Source of the DNA: Thermococcus aggregans
GTDB lineage: Archaea > Methanobacteriota_B > Thermococci > Thermococcales > Thermococcaceae
DNA: 64,000 nt
Direction of reading: 5' to 3'
Assembly: GCF_024022995.1 (NCBI RefSeq)
Contig: NZ_CP099582.1
Span: 1,663,054 to 1,727,053 of the forward strand
In this document: in pieces, positions 52,324-61,602 of the stretch
Position numbering within the stretch: the first letter of the stretch is position 1
How the letters are laid out: every line of letters starts with the position of its first letter
Notes under the pieces: model-generated
Told to the model about the DNA's origin: nothing
What the model saw: only the letters and a program-made list of their open reading frames with translations
The model's database searches: none
Position numbers and translations under genes: made by a program

Positions 52324-52494
52324 ATGGCCAAGGAGAAAACCACATTACCCCCAACCGGTGCGGGTTTAATGAGATTCTTCGATGAGGACACAAGGGCAAT
52401 AAAAATAAGCCCGAGAGGGGCAATAGCGATAGTTTTGATATTCGTAGCCATTGAAATACTGCTCAACGTGTTTGGTCACCAGATATTCGGCTAA
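52324..52494 (+). CDS. Preprotein translocase Sec61-beta (SecG-like) subunit
   Basis: 56 residues: an N-terminal cytosolic part TTLPPTGAGLMRFFDEDT, then one transmembrane helix (about 33-49), as in archaeal Sec61-beta. GAGGTGAG precedes the ATG. It joins SecY and SecE in the translocon. The stop overlaps the convergent PRC-barrel gene by four bases. Confidence 0.93.
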   Translation: MAKEKTTLPPTGAGLMRFFDEDTRAIKISPRGAIAIVLIFVAIEILLNVFGHQIFG

Positions 52495-53147
52495 AGGAGG
52501 GTTTTCTTTAATCCTCTTGCGTTTAATTCCTCGTTCACTATTTTTCTAACAACGTCTTCAATATATCCCTTAACGAGGGTCTCAACATCCGCTTTTATCT
52601 GGTCTATATCATGTCTTAGTCCTTCCAAGAGCTTTATGTACTCTTTTGCCATTTCAAGCTGTCCTTCTTGTCTTATAAGCTGTTCTTTTAGGTGTTCAAA
52701 GTCTTCTTTGAGAACTTGAAGCCTCTTTAGTTCTCTTGTAAGTTCATCAATTTGCTTAATTAGCTTTGAGTTCTCCTCCTTCAGCTCTGCGATAATTTTC
52801 TCTTTGTGCTCTAGCTCCTTCACTAGGCTGTTGTATTCCGAAGCTATATGATGGAGCCTCTCTATTTCCCTTAGTGGTGGAACCTGTCCATTTCCTAGTA
52901 TTATAACATCTGAGCCGACGCTGACAATGTCGGTGGGCTTAATTCTTATCTTTTTTTCGCTTGAGAACATGCCCGGCTGAAGTTCACCGCTCTTGCTTAT
53001 GTTCTCCAGGGGTTTGATTTTTAGAAGGAAGTAAAACTGATCTTGGTCGATCTCTACATTAATATCTGTTACATAACCGAGTATCTGACCATCGGTCAAT
53101 GAAACCACAAACTTATTAATGAGTTGAGTTCCCTGTTGATTCTCCAT
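52491..53147 (-). CDS. PRC-barrel-like and coiled-coil protein
   Basis: 218 residues. The first 100 residues look like a PRC-barrel-type beta domain (FVVSLTDGQILGYVTDINVEID); the rest (about 105-195) is a long coiled coil with many Leu/Glu/Lys heptads, ending VRKIVNEELNAR. This layout recalls CdvA of the ESCRT-type division system, but identity is not established. GGTGGTTACC precedes the ATG ending at 53147. Confidence 0.6.
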   Translation of the reverse strand: MENQQGTQLINKFVVSLTDGQILGYVTDINVEIDQDQFYFLLKIKPLENISKSGELQPGMFSSEKKIRIKPTDIVSVGSDVIILGNGQVPPLREIERLHHIASEYNSLVKELEHKEKIIAELKEENSKLIKQIDELTRELKRLQVLKEDFEHLKEQLIRQEGQLEMAKEYIKLLEGLRHDIDQIKADVETLVKGYIEDVVRKIVNEELNARGLKKTLL

Positions 53148-53217
53148 GGTAACCACCTAAGAAAGATTTTTGAAGTTACTCTACTTAAGCCTTTCCGAGA
53201 TAAAAGGGTGATAACCA

Positions 53218-53790
53218 ATGATAATCTTTGTTGGAAGGTCAAATGTTGGAAAAAGCACGCTGATATTTAGGCTTACTGGGAAGTATGTTAAAAGGGGTAA
53301 GAGGCCAGGAGTGACGAGAAAACCAGTAGAGATAGGATGGCGAGGAAAAACAATAGTTGACATGCCTGGTTTTGGTTTTATGAGCGGTGTCCCAAAACAT
53401 GTTCAAGAAAAGATAAAAACTGAAATAGTGCGTTTTATAGAAGACAACGCCGATAAAATTGAGCTTGCTGTTCTGGTTATAGATGGAAAGAGTGCTCTTG
53501 AAATAATTGAACGGTGGGAGAAGAGAGGGGAAATACCAATCGATGTCGAGTTCTTCCAGTTTCTCCAAGAGCTTAACATACCAACCATAGTCGCAGTTAA
53601 CAAGATGGACAAAGTGAAAAACCTAAATGCAACCATAAATCGTCTTATAGAGAAGTTTGGACTCGATGGAACGTGGGAAGATTATAAAGATGTTTTTGTA
53701 CCAATATCAGCAAAATTTGGGACAAATTTGGATCAACTTAGAAAAGTGATAGAAGAAAAACTCAGAGAGTCTCAAGGACGACGTGGGTGA
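53218..53790 (+). CDS. engB: GTP-binding protein EngB
   Basis: 190 residues of the TRAFAC EngB/YihA family: G1 GRSNVGKST at the N-terminus, G3 DMPGFG, G4 NKMDK, G5-like SAKFG. Bacterial members act in large-subunit assembly. The 3' end overlaps the convergent Lrp gene by 29 bases. Confidence 0.9.
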   Translation: MIIFVGRSNVGKSTLIFRLTGKYVKRGKRPGVTRKPVEIGWRGKTIVDMPGFGFMSGVPKHVQEKIKTEIVRFIEDNADKIELAVLVIDGKSALEIIERWEKRGEIPIDVEFFQFLQELNIPTIVAVNKMDKVKNLNATINRLIEKFGLDGTWEDYKDVFVPISAKFGTNLDQLRKVIEEKLRESQGRRG

Positions 53791-54226
53791 TTGTCTCTTT
53801 AACGCCATCAAGAGAAGCTATCTCTTCAAGTATTTCATCAAGCCTTGTTTTATCTGCCTCAACAATAAGGTCTATGTCACCAGTAACTCTATAAACGCGC
53901 TTAACTTTGAGCTTTTTGATTGCATCGTAAACGGCTTTTCTTTTGGTCGGTTCAATTCTAACAAAAATAAAGACATCCCCTTTCTTTTCTCCTAGGAACT
54001 CCAGCGCCTTGTCTGTAAGGTCTATGAACCCTCTGCCTGTCCTTATGTATCCAAGCTCCTTGAGAGCTTTGAGGTGATTGCTCAAAGCCTGCCTTGTTAT
54101 TCCCAGTTCTTCTGCTATTTCATCCTGAGTTTTTTCGACGGTATGTACTTCTATGGTTTTTCCTTCTTTGTAAAGCTTTTTGAGCAATTCCACTTGCCTT
54201 GATGTAAGTGCAGTTTCGTTATTCAT
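53762..54226 (-). CDS. Lrp/AsnC-family transcriptional regulator
   Basis: 154 residues: helix-turn-helix (QDEIAEELGITRQALSNHLKALKELGYI), then a RAM/ACT-like effector domain with VKRVYRVTGDIDLIVEAD. GAGGTGG precedes the ATG ending at 54226. The target is unknown; autoregulation is usual. Confidence 0.85.
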   Translation of the reverse strand: MNNETALTSRQVELLKKLYKEGKTIEVHTVEKTQDEIAEELGITRQALSNHLKALKELGYIRTGRGFIDLTDKALEFLGEKKGDVFIFVRIEPTKRKAVYDAIKKLKVKRVYRVTGDIDLIVEADKTRLDEILEEIASLDGVKETITHVVLETL

Positions 54227-54380
54227 TTTTACCACCTCTTCTTTGGTCATTTTCCCAATCCCGACTCAGATTTAGTTTAGTACTTTAATAAACCTTTTGG
54301 TCTTTGTAAACTGATTCCTCTACTTGGTTACTCTATGTTCCGGAGTTAACTTTTTAATTGTTTCCTTTTTACTTTTAACC

Positions 54381-55454
54381 ATGAACAAAGCAAAGTACAC
54401 CCAAGAAGTTCCAGAGGACAGAAAAGAAGTTCTTAAGATTATTCAAGAAGCAAAAAAGCCTCTTAAAATCATGATATTGGGTGGAGTTGATAGTGGAAAG
54501 ACTACCCTAACGGTATATCTTGCCAATGAACTTCTTTCTCAAGGGTTTAGAGTAGCGATTGTGGATAGCGATATCGGGCAAAAAGGTATTTTGCCGCCTG
54601 CTGTTATAAGCCTTGGATTTCCCGAGGGCATTTTCACATCCCTGGAGGAGATAAGGCCTGTAAAGCATTATTTTGTCGGTACGATAACTCCGAATCAGTT
54701 TTTTGGTGAGATGGTGACTGGAGTTGGGCTTCTCGTTAATGAAGCAATTAAAAGAAAAGCCGATGTCGTTATAATCGACACTACCGGCCTAGTCCACGGT
54801 TCTGGGGTTGAGCTGAAGAGAATGAAAATAGAAATAACCAAACCCGATTTGATATTGGCTTTGCAAAGAAAAAACGAGCTTGAGGACATTCTGAAGCCTT
54901 TCGAAAGCAAAACAAGGGTTATTAGGCTGGAGATCAGTGAAAATGCAAGACTCCACACAAGAGAGGAAAGACGAGATATAAGGCGAGAAAAATGGAAAAA
55001 GTATTTTGAAAACTCCAAAGAATATGTTTTGGATCTTAGAAAGTTTTACATCACTGGAACTCTGATGTTTCAAGGAAGAGAGATAATTGAAGAAGAAAAG
55101 AGCATCTTGGAGAACCTTTTCAAATGGATTGTTTTTTATGGAAGAAAGATTATTGACAAATATTTTGTTGTAAAAGCCGACATCGGAGCTTTCCCAAGAA
55201 GCTTTGATAAGAACATTATGAAAGCCATAGATCTTGAGAATTTAAGCAATCTTATCGTTGGTTTTATAGACAAGAATGGTTTTTGCTTGGGGCTTGGGAT
55301 TCTGAAGCTGATAAACTTTAAAGAGCTCAAAGCTCATGTTGTGACTCCACTAACTGAAGCCGAGCTTAGTAACGCCGTTGAAATAAGATTTGGGAGAATT
55401 AGGGTAAGAGAAGACGGAGAGGAACTTGGACTTTTAAACAGAGATGCTCTTTAG
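54381..55454 (+). CDS. Polynucleotide 5'-hydroxyl kinase, Clp1/Grc3 family
   Basis: 357 residues. Walker A GGVDSGKTT (34-42), DSDIGQKGILPP (the Clp1 loop) and TTGLVHGSG support RNA/DNA 5'-OH kinase. Pyrococcus Clp1 phosphorylates 5'-OH RNA ends. The ATG at 54381 has no ribosome site; a TTTTTAATTG TATA-like tract about 30 bases before fits a leaderless mRNA. Confidence 0.88.
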   Translation: MNKAKYTQEVPEDRKEVLKIIQEAKKPLKIMILGGVDSGKTTLTVYLANELLSQGFRVAIVDSDIGQKGILPPAVISLGFPEGIFTSLEEIRPVKHYFVGTITPNQFFGEMVTGVGLLVNEAIKRKADVVIIDTTGLVHGSGVELKRMKIEITKPDLILALQRKNELEDILKPFESKTRVIRLEISENARLHTREERRDIRREKWKKYFENSKEYVLDLRKFYITGTLMFQGREIIEEEKSILENLFKWIVFYGRKIIDKYFVVKADIGAFPRSFDKNIMKAIDLENLSNLIVGFIDKNGFCLGLGILKLINFKELKAHVVTPLTEAELSNAVEIRFGRIRVREDGEELGLLNRDAL

Positions 55455-55500
55455 AGAAAGCTTTTTAACCGCCTGTCAATTTTAGTATTAGGTGTGCCTA

Positions 55501-56340
55501 ATGGAAGCCAAGGGGTTCGTGGAAATTCTGAGGCCAGCAAACTGCATTGTAGCTGGTTTGGTTGGAATCCTAGGTGCTACTGTAGCATTAGGGAGTCTCC
55601 CCAGTTATGAAAAAAGCTTGATGATTTTCCTTGTGGTGTTCTTAGGATGTAGCTGGGGCAATATCATCAACGATTACTTTGACTATGAGATTGATAAAAT
55701 CAACCGACCTAATAGGCCACTTCCTAGAGGAGCTCTATCAAGAAAAGCTGCCCTTGTTTATGGGCTATGTTTAGCTGTGCTAGGGCTTTTGATAAGTTAT
55801 ATGCTCAACCTTTGGGCATTTTTATTTGCCCTTGGAGCTTATATCCTTATGTACTTCTATGCCTGGAAGTTAAAGCCCGCTCCATTTGTTGGAAATCTTA
55901 CGGTGGCAGCTCTTACTGGAGTTACTCCCCTCTATGGGGCTGTTGCCGTGGGTAAGATTGGCCTTGCCGGTTATCTTGCACTTTGTGCATTTTTAGTGAA
56001 TGTCGCAAGGGAAATATTCAAAGATATAGAAGACGTTGAGGGAGATAAAGCCCATGGGGCCAGAACCCTGCCTATTATCTGGAGCATTGAAAGAGCTTCA
56101 AAAGTGGGAGTTCTATTTAGTGTCGCTACTGTGATTGCTTCGTTCTTGCCAGTAAAAGCCGGAATTGGCCTTGGGTACCTCCCCATAATAGTGGTAGATG
56201 GAATAATTTTGTTATCTTCATACGAAATTTTAAAAGACCCCTCTCCAACTACTGCTGGAAGGGTCCAGAGAAAGTTGAAGGTTGCCATATATTTGGCGGT
56301 GTTCAGCTTTTTGTTGGGAGCGTTAACAAAGGGGGTGTGA
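55501..56340 (+). CDS. Digeranylgeranylglyceryl phosphate synthase (UbiA family)
   Basis: 279 residues with about eight membrane helices. Prenyltransferase motifs: NDYFDYEIDKINRPNRP (first Asp-rich) and REIFKDIEDVEGDKAHG (second). It adds the second geranylgeranyl chain in archaeal membrane-lipid synthesis, after EgsA and GGGP synthase. Start at ATG 55501 with TTAGGTG upstream. Confidence 0.92.
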   Translation: MEAKGFVEILRPANCIVAGLVGILGATVALGSLPSYEKSLMIFLVVFLGCSWGNIINDYFDYEIDKINRPNRPLPRGALSRKAALVYGLCLAVLGLLISYMLNLWAFLFALGAYILMYFYAWKLKPAPFVGNLTVAALTGVTPLYGAVAVGKIGLAGYLALCAFLVNVAREIFKDIEDVEGDKAHGARTLPIIWSIERASKVGVLFSVATVIASFLPVKAGIGLGYLPIIVVDGIILLSSYEILKDPSPTTAGRVQRKLKVAIYLAVFSFLLGALTKGV

Positions 56341-56344
56341 GGTT

Positions 56345-56725
56345 ATGGAATTTAAAGACCAAATTAAAGGCAAACTGGCTGATGAAAAATTGTGGACGGT
56401 CATCACTTTCAAAACTCCCTATGGCCCCGGAGACACCATGGACATCCTCGTAAACACTTTAGAAGAGCTAGGCTGGGAAGTTGTGTTCAAAGCCAACTGG
56501 TGGACTGCAGATGTCCCCTATGGGGTTATTAGAATAGACATCAGGCAAGGGGAAAAGGAAAAGATCGTGCTCGGAAGGTGGATACTGAGCAACAAGTGCG
56601 AGCTTTTAAAAATAGAAAGCATGGATCTGGAGAGAGGTAAAAATGAGTTCTACAGGCTCGTGGATGGCATAACCTCAACTCTAATCCATGACCCAGTGAT
56701 TAGGACAATGAGAGAGCAGTACTGA
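56345..56725 (+). CDS. Conserved hypothetical protein, 126 aa
   Basis: 126 residues, alpha/beta, starting four bases after the DGGGP synthase stop, with GAGGT upstream, so cotranscribed. Features: TPYGPGDTMDILVNTLEELGW and a C-terminal amphipathic helix. Function unknown; membrane-lipid context is only a neighbour clue. Confidence 0.6.
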   Translation: MEFKDQIKGKLADEKLWTVITFKTPYGPGDTMDILVNTLEELGWEVVFKANWWTADVPYGVIRIDIRQGEKEKIVLGRWILSNKCELLKIESMDLERGKNEFYRLVDGITSTLIHDPVIRTMREQY

Positions 56726-56757
56726 TTTTTTCCATTTTAAAATTTTAAAAAAGGAGG

Positions 56758-57561
56758 CTATTCAAGTATCTGATAATAGCCAACTTCTGGTTCGAAAATT
56801 TCTCCCTCTGCAAGAAGGGATCTGATAGCTTCTTCCACTGTTTCTGGATCGTATTTGTCTTGGAGTTTTCTTTGAATGAACTTGAGTGAAACTGCAGTGC
56901 CCTTTGATCTGAGTATCTCCAGCACGGCCTTCTTGACTTCTTCAAGGTCTTTGCTGGATTCCTCGGCTTCTTCTTCAAATAGTTCTTCCTCAAAAGCAGC
57001 CTCTTCAGCTTTTTGTTCCATTATTATGCCGTAAAGCTCGTCTATTGTGCTGAGCAGGTCTTCGCTGATTCCCTTGTTCTTTGCAATCACCTTGGCCTTT
57101 GCGGTAACTCCGTAGGTGTTGTATATCTCAAATGCAAGCCTGGCTTTTTTAATGTGCTCTACCTTGTCCCTAAGTGCTTCGTAGCGGTGAAGTATCCACA
57201 TATTGGGGTCAACTTTACTAACTCCCTCAACCAGTATCTGCTTGTCGTCTCTCCACTCTGCTATTTTTCCGATCAGCTGAACCATGTCGCCCCTCTTTAC
57301 TAAGCGGATGAACTTTGTGTCATCTCTAAATCCGAGAACCCATATTACGCCAGTTCCATCATCCACTTGGAACTTTCCATATGTTTCGTCTTCTGCGATT
57401 ATGGGCTCTCTAACAACAGTTCCCACTATTTTTGCCCTGTATATCTTCCTTGCATCCTTTGTGATAAGGTAATTAGGCTCAAAATCACCTTCACTCTTAA
57501 CGTAAAATCCCTCTAGGATGTCTTTTATGTAAACCCTCGTTGAAGGTAATCTCTTTTTCAT
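56758..57561 (-). CDS. Replication protein A subunit RPA32
   Basis: 267 residues: an OB-fold (about 45-125, QVDDGTGVIWVLGF), a helical linker, an acidic stretch (EEELFEEEAEES) and a C-terminal winged helix (about 200-267). It forms single-strand-DNA-binding RPA with RPA14 and RPA41. Its ATG overlaps the RPA14 stop (ATGA). Confidence 0.93.
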   Translation of the reverse strand: MKKRLPSTRVYIKDILEGFYVKSEGDFEPNYLITKDARKIYRAKIVGTVVREPIIAEDETYGKFQVDDGTGVIWVLGFRDDTKFIRLVKRGDMVQLIGKIAEWRDDKQILVEGVSKVDPNMWILHRYEALRDKVEHIKKARLAFEIYNTYGVTAKAKVIAKNKGISEDLLSTIDELYGIIMEQKAEEAAFEEELFEEEAEESSKDLEEVKKAVLEILRSKGTAVSLKFIQRKLQDKYDPETVEEAIRSLLAEGEIFEPEVGYYQILE

Positions 57562-57926
57562 TCTAACCACCACACAAGAGCGTTTTCGAGCTTGGGCAAG
57601 ATTTTCTTCTCAAGTTCTTGAATCTCCTCCAGGTAGTCCAGATTTACATTGCTGAAATCCTGAACTACCTCACCATAGATGTGCACTTTCTCGTTTCTAA
57701 TGACCCTACCAATTACTCTCACCGTCTGTCCAATTTTTGGCAAAATGTTCTCCTCACATTCAATTGCAATCACTCCCGTCCCATCATCGAGCCAAAAGAT
57801 GTAATCTATTTTGTCAACTTTAACAACCTTGCCGACTAATGAAACCCTAACATCTTCTGGAGTTATCTCGGCAATTTTCTTTTCAACTGCAGGCCTTCTT
57901 CTCCTAATTTGAGGAACTTCTTCCAT
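57558..57926 (-). CDS. Replication protein A subunit RPA14
   Basis: 122 residues forming a single OB-fold (VSLVGKVVKVDKIDYIFWLDDGTG). Lies one base after RPA41 and overlaps RPA32 by four, so all three are translated together. It is the structural core of the trimer. Confidence 0.93.
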   Translation of the reverse strand: MEEVPQIRRRRPAVEKKIAEITPEDVRVSLVGKVVKVDKIDYIFWLDDGTGVIAIECEENILPKIGQTVRVIGRVIRNEKVHIYGEVVQDFSNVNLDYLEEIQELEKKILPKLENALVWWLE

Positions 57927-57927
57927 A

Positions 57928-58989
57928 TCACTCTACCTCCTTCAAGAGTTCCCTCCTGACTCTTTCGATTTCTCTTTCGTAATCAATCTCATCCCAAGAA
58001 GAGGCCTTCAGGATAAGGCCCAAGAACCTGTCCTCAACGACGTTTCCTCTAACTATTATCTCCTTTCCAAGAACGTGGTAGAACTCTTCCTCTGCTAACT
58101 TTCTTCCAGCTTCCCTCATGGTTAATCCGCTGTTTACAAACTCTTTAAGCTTCTCGCTGATATCCTCTGGCTCAGCCCCAAGTATTTCTACTACATCATC
58201 TCCAAAGAGGGTAACCCTTATGTAGCCCGTTGAGTCGTCAAGACCGAAGTCTAATATAGTGGCTTTGATCGGTTTGACTTCACCGTGCTCTATACATACC
58301 CAGGTTTCAGTTGCCGGGTCATAATCAACTTTTCTCCTGCACTGGGGGCATGCATCGTATGCTATGATTCTGTAAAGCTTTGCTATTGTGCCCCTCACTT
58401 CGACGAACTTGTCTCCACCCATTAACTCTCCTATGTTCTTTCTTGTGTAGTTGTAGCTCCTAACTTCTTCAAGCGGTGGGATTTCGTTGACTCTTGGATC
58501 CTCAGGGTTGATTATCACCCTACTCCTAAAATTAACGTGGAGCTCCGGAAGTCCCCTAAGGCTCTCCCTTACATCTGCGTTTATAATCTTGACCACTGTG
58601 CCGGGCTGAATCTCATCGTAATATTTTGCAACCTCGGAGTCCCATAAAACAACTCTTGCCCTTCCAGTATTGTCGTAGATTAGAAGTGCAGCAACTCTGC
58701 CTTTTGAACCATCTCTTCTGGTGTACTCTCTAATAGGATACTTGCGCAAAACTCTGCCAACCACGTTTATGTTTCTCATTCCGGGAACCAGATCGGATAT
58801 ATGGATTAGAGCAGGCTCCTCTTCTTCGGTTTCTACTCCAAGCTGTTCTGCCAAAAGAAGTGCAGCCGCATGTTCGGATATCTCATTAGCTTGAGCAATC
58901 TCTTTGATTTTATGCTCTATCTCCTCCAAGCCCATCCCAGTTTTTTTCCTTATCCTATCCACAATCTCTTCTTTTGTTATAACCCTCAT
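57928..58989 (-). CDS. Replication protein A subunit RPA41
   Basis: 353 residues: helical N-terminus, OB-fold (about 70-160), and a zinc-containing second OB-fold with CPQCRRKVDYDP and a CIEHGE end. It binds single-stranded DNA in the three-subunit RPA of Thermococcales. The ATG ending 58989 has GGTGAG upstream; an earlier GTG is part of that region. Confidence 0.94.
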   Translation of the reverse strand: MRVITKEEIVDRIRKKTGMGLEEIEHKIKEIAQANEISEHAAALLLAEQLGVETEEEEPALIHISDLVPGMRNINVVGRVLRKYPIREYTRRDGSKGRVAALLIYDNTGRARVVLWDSEVAKYYDEIQPGTVVKIINADVRESLRGLPELHVNFRSRVIINPEDPRVNEIPPLEEVRSYNYTRKNIGELMGGDKFVEVRGTIAKLYRIIAYDACPQCRRKVDYDPATETWVCIEHGEVKPIKATILDFGLDDSTGYIRVTLFGDDVVEILGAEPEDISEKLKEFVNSGLTMREAGRKLAEEEFYHVLGKEIIVRGNVVEDRFLGLILKASSWDEIDYEREIERVRRELLKEVE

Positions 58990-59106
58990 ATACACTCACC
59001 TGAATAGTAATTCGCAGAACAGGTATTTAAAGTTTTTGAATCTTCAATAGACCTCCCAAATTTCTTCATAGTGCAGAAAAAGAAAAACGAGGAGTATAAG
59101 AAATTA

Positions 59107-59679
59107 CTACTCGACGTTTTTCTCTTTTTGTTGCTTCTCTATTTTTGCTATTAAGTCGGCATACTCGGCATGAACAACCTTCTTGAACGCCTCTTTAATT
59201 ATCAGGGGATCGTTCTCGGGAAATCCGTACAGTTCTGCAAACTTCTGTGTTGTTCCGAGAATCTTAGTTCTCTCATAGGGTTCCGCATAAATGAGGCCCA
59301 TTCCCAACAGGCGCTTTATGTGCTCGTAGGCTTGGCTTCCCCTTAGTTTTATCAGTTTGCTCTGTTCTATGGGCTGGAGGTATGCTATCAATGCGAGGGT
59401 CTTGAGTTCTCCAGTTCTCAAGTCTGGTTTCGGCATTAAATGGACAACCCTCTGGGAATACTCCTGCTTAACCTGCATTACGTATTTATCCCCAAGGACT
59501 CGAACAACCTCTATGGCGCTCTGCCTTTCAGCATATTCAGCAGCTATAAGCTCGATAAGCTTTTCAAGGTAGTCAAGGGATTTTATCCCCAAAGCTTTCG
59601 ACAGCTCTTTAAGGCTCAAAGGCCTCCCCGCTACAAATAAAGCCGCTTCAACTAAAGCCTTGTCTTCAATTAACCCCAT
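59107..59679 (-). CDS. scpB: Segregation and condensation protein B
   Basis: 190 residues with two winged-helix domains (FVAGRPLSLKELSKALG; KTLALIAYLQPIEQSKLIKLRG). The partner of ScpA and SMC in condensin, about 10 kb away from them. The ATG ending 59679 follows GGGTGAAG. Confidence 0.92.
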   Translation of the reverse strand: MGLIEDKALVEAALFVAGRPLSLKELSKALGIKSLDYLEKLIELIAAEYAERQSAIEVVRVLGDKYVMQVKQEYSQRVVHLMPKPDLRTGELKTLALIAYLQPIEQSKLIKLRGSQAYEHIKRLLGMGLIYAEPYERTKILGTTQKFAELYGFPENDPLIIKEAFKKVVHAEYADLIAKIEKQQKEKNVE

Positions 59680-59818
59680 AATCTTCACCCGAAGCAGATA
59701 ATTTTTAAGCTGTGAGTTATTTGCCGTCGCATCTTATATTGGTTTCGCATTAGTAGTTTTCATATATGGGAACGTAGAATCCTTTATCTATTATGCTTCT
59801 CTTTGTCTTCAAGCCAAG

Positions 59819-60640
59819 TCACTGGGCAAAGTTGACCTCTTTTCCAACGTGTAAGGGCTCCACTTTGTCCCCAAAGGCACTCATAAATGCACAAATTCCA
59901 TCAAACCCAGTGCAGTGGCCGGGGTAGAGCTTCTTAATTCCAAAAGTTCTAATGCCCCCAACTGCATCTTCCAGGACACTTCTTTTGGCCCCGCTTAGAT
60001 GAAATCCACCCAACAAGGCAAAAATCGGCTTATCAATAAGCTTTCTTGAGTGCTCCACTATGTTTAGAATACCGCTGTGACCGCAACCGCTTATAACGAC
60101 TGTTTTGCTCCCAAGCTCAATGAACAATGCCATATCATCCCTTAGAGGGTCTTTTACCAGTTTTTCTCCGCTCATAATGTAGCCAACTGCCCTATCCCAA
60201 GTTCTTCTTTCTATTTCACCGCTCGTATAAATTTCATCAAATATCCTAACGGGCTTCTCTTTCAGTATAAAGTTCGCTCCGAGTTTTTCCAAGTGTTCTT
60301 GCGAAAAGGGGATTCCAATCTCCCTGCGCTTGGGTTTCAATGCAATCCTCCTCAGGAAGACGTCAGGATGAGCGTAAATGTCTATGGAGCTTTTTCTCGC
60401 CTTTAAAAACTCTTCCAGTCCACCAGTGTGGTCATAATGACCATGTGTGAGGAACACCGCATCAACGTCCTCAGGCGAAATATCGAGAGCGTTCATATTG
60501 TGAAGCAAAATCTTTCCATCACTTCCGGTATCTACCAAAATACTCTTTCCTTTGTGTTTAACTAAAACTGAAAAGCCGTGGGCACCAAAAAGGCCCTTCT
60601 TAAACCCGGCGTGATTTTCAAAAAGCACTGTAATTTTCAT
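59819..60640 (-). CDS. MBL-fold metallo-hydrolase, RFAP-synthase-associated type
   Basis: 273 residues with H66-x-H68-x-D70-H71 in LTHGHYDHTGG, a typical MBL metal site, and SGCGHSGILNIVEH. Family members are annotated as dihydropterin-related phosphate synthase-like in archaea; the actual reaction is unproven. Its start lies three bases after the stop of the HerA-like gene, so the two are coupled. Confidence 0.82.
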   Translation of the reverse strand: MKITVLFENHAGFKKGLFGAHGFSVLVKHKGKSILVDTGSDGKILLHNMNALDISPEDVDAVFLTHGHYDHTGGLEEFLKARKSSIDIYAHPDVFLRRIALKPKRREIGIPFSQEHLEKLGANFILKEKPVRIFDEIYTSGEIERRTWDRAVGYIMSGEKLVKDPLRDDMALFIELGSKTVVISGCGHSGILNIVEHSRKLIDKPIFALLGGFHLSGAKRSVLEDAVGGIRTFGIKKLYPGHCTGFDGICAFMSAFGDKVEPLHVGKEVNFAQ

Positions 60641-60643
60641 TTC

Positions 60644-61552
60644 TCATCCCTCAAACGGGAGCTTTCCAAACTCGCCCTCTAAGGTTTGCGTTGTTCTCCA
60701 TATAAACGCTCCCTCCTCTTTAAGAACATGCTTTCTCATATCGCCCTGAGGAACACCATTCGCTTCGTAGATTATGCTCTGCAAATCTGGATCGTTGTAC
60801 AGCACTAAAGTTAGCCCAGGTATGTTGAGAATATTCTCCACAACGTATTTCGAGCCCAAAACCGTAACCCTTCCCCTCATGGGCTGGGTCAATAGAGGAA
60901 GGGTAGCACTCCCTGGAGTTGTGTAAAAGAGAACTGCCGCATCGTCAATTCCAATCAACGTGTTTCTCCTATCTCTAATTGCTGCTGCGAGAATTAAAAC
61001 TGCCATTCCAGCAATACTTATGCTGTATGTTTTTCCGAAGTCAACTAAAATGCTCTTACCGAGCTCCGGAGGCTCGCCTTCAAAAAAGGTCTCGTCAAGG
61101 GGAGTGTAAACTTCCCTTATGACTTCTCCGTAGTGTTCTTTTGACTTCGCTGCATCTTTTACGCTCTTGACTTTTCCCTCTAGGATGTCAGCGTAGAGCT
61201 TATCTGTGAGAGAGCGATCCAATCCATATATGGTTTGAATTATCGTAACGGCAGTGTAAAAGTCCTTTAAGAGACCTTTTTCGACCATCTTTATGGGATC
61301 AAGACCTGTGGGCTTGTTATCTTCTATTTTTATTACGGTGTCGAATTTCTCCTTGGGGTACTTTCCCTGCGTATCAAAGAAAATCAACCCGTAGTCTTTT
61401 TCAAGAAATTGGTCTCCTATGTATTCGATAACTCTTGAGGGGTTATCATCGATGCCAAAAATCTTCAGAGTTCTGCCGTGGTAGGCCGGATCATAGTATA
61501 TCTCTTTTTCTTCATGTTTCAAAATCTTCACAGCAAGTTTGCTATACTTCAT
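60644..61552 (-). CDS. Degenerate HerA/VirD4-like P-loop protein, unknown function
   Basis: 302 residues. An architecture like HerA-type ATPases can be traced: a strand LKIFGID where the Walker A (GxxxxGKS) should be, then YGLIFFDTQGKYP as the following strand, and TLIGIDDAAVLFY at the Walker B place. The Lys and Ser/Thr of Walker A are absent, so ATP binding is doubtful. ATG ending 61552 follows GGTGG. Coupled to the MBL gene. The relationship is inferred from pattern only. Confidence 0.4.
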   Translation of the reverse strand: MKYSKLAVKILKHEEKEIYYDPAYHGRTLKIFGIDDNPSRVIEYIGDQFLEKDYGLIFFDTQGKYPKEKFDTVIKIEDNKPTGLDPIKMVEKGLLKDFYTAVTIIQTIYGLDRSLTDKLYADILEGKVKSVKDAAKSKEHYGEVIREVYTPLDETFFEGEPPELGKSILVDFGKTYSISIAGMAVLILAAAIRDRRNTLIGIDDAAVLFYTTPGSATLPLLTQPMRGRVTVLGSKYVVENILNIPGLTLVLYNDPDLQSIIYEANGVPQGDMRKHVLKEEGAFIWRTTQTLEGEFGKLPFEG

Positions 61553-61602
61553 AAAGTCCACCGAAAATAATAGGGGGAACGGTTTTCTCTCAATTAAAGA
61601 GT

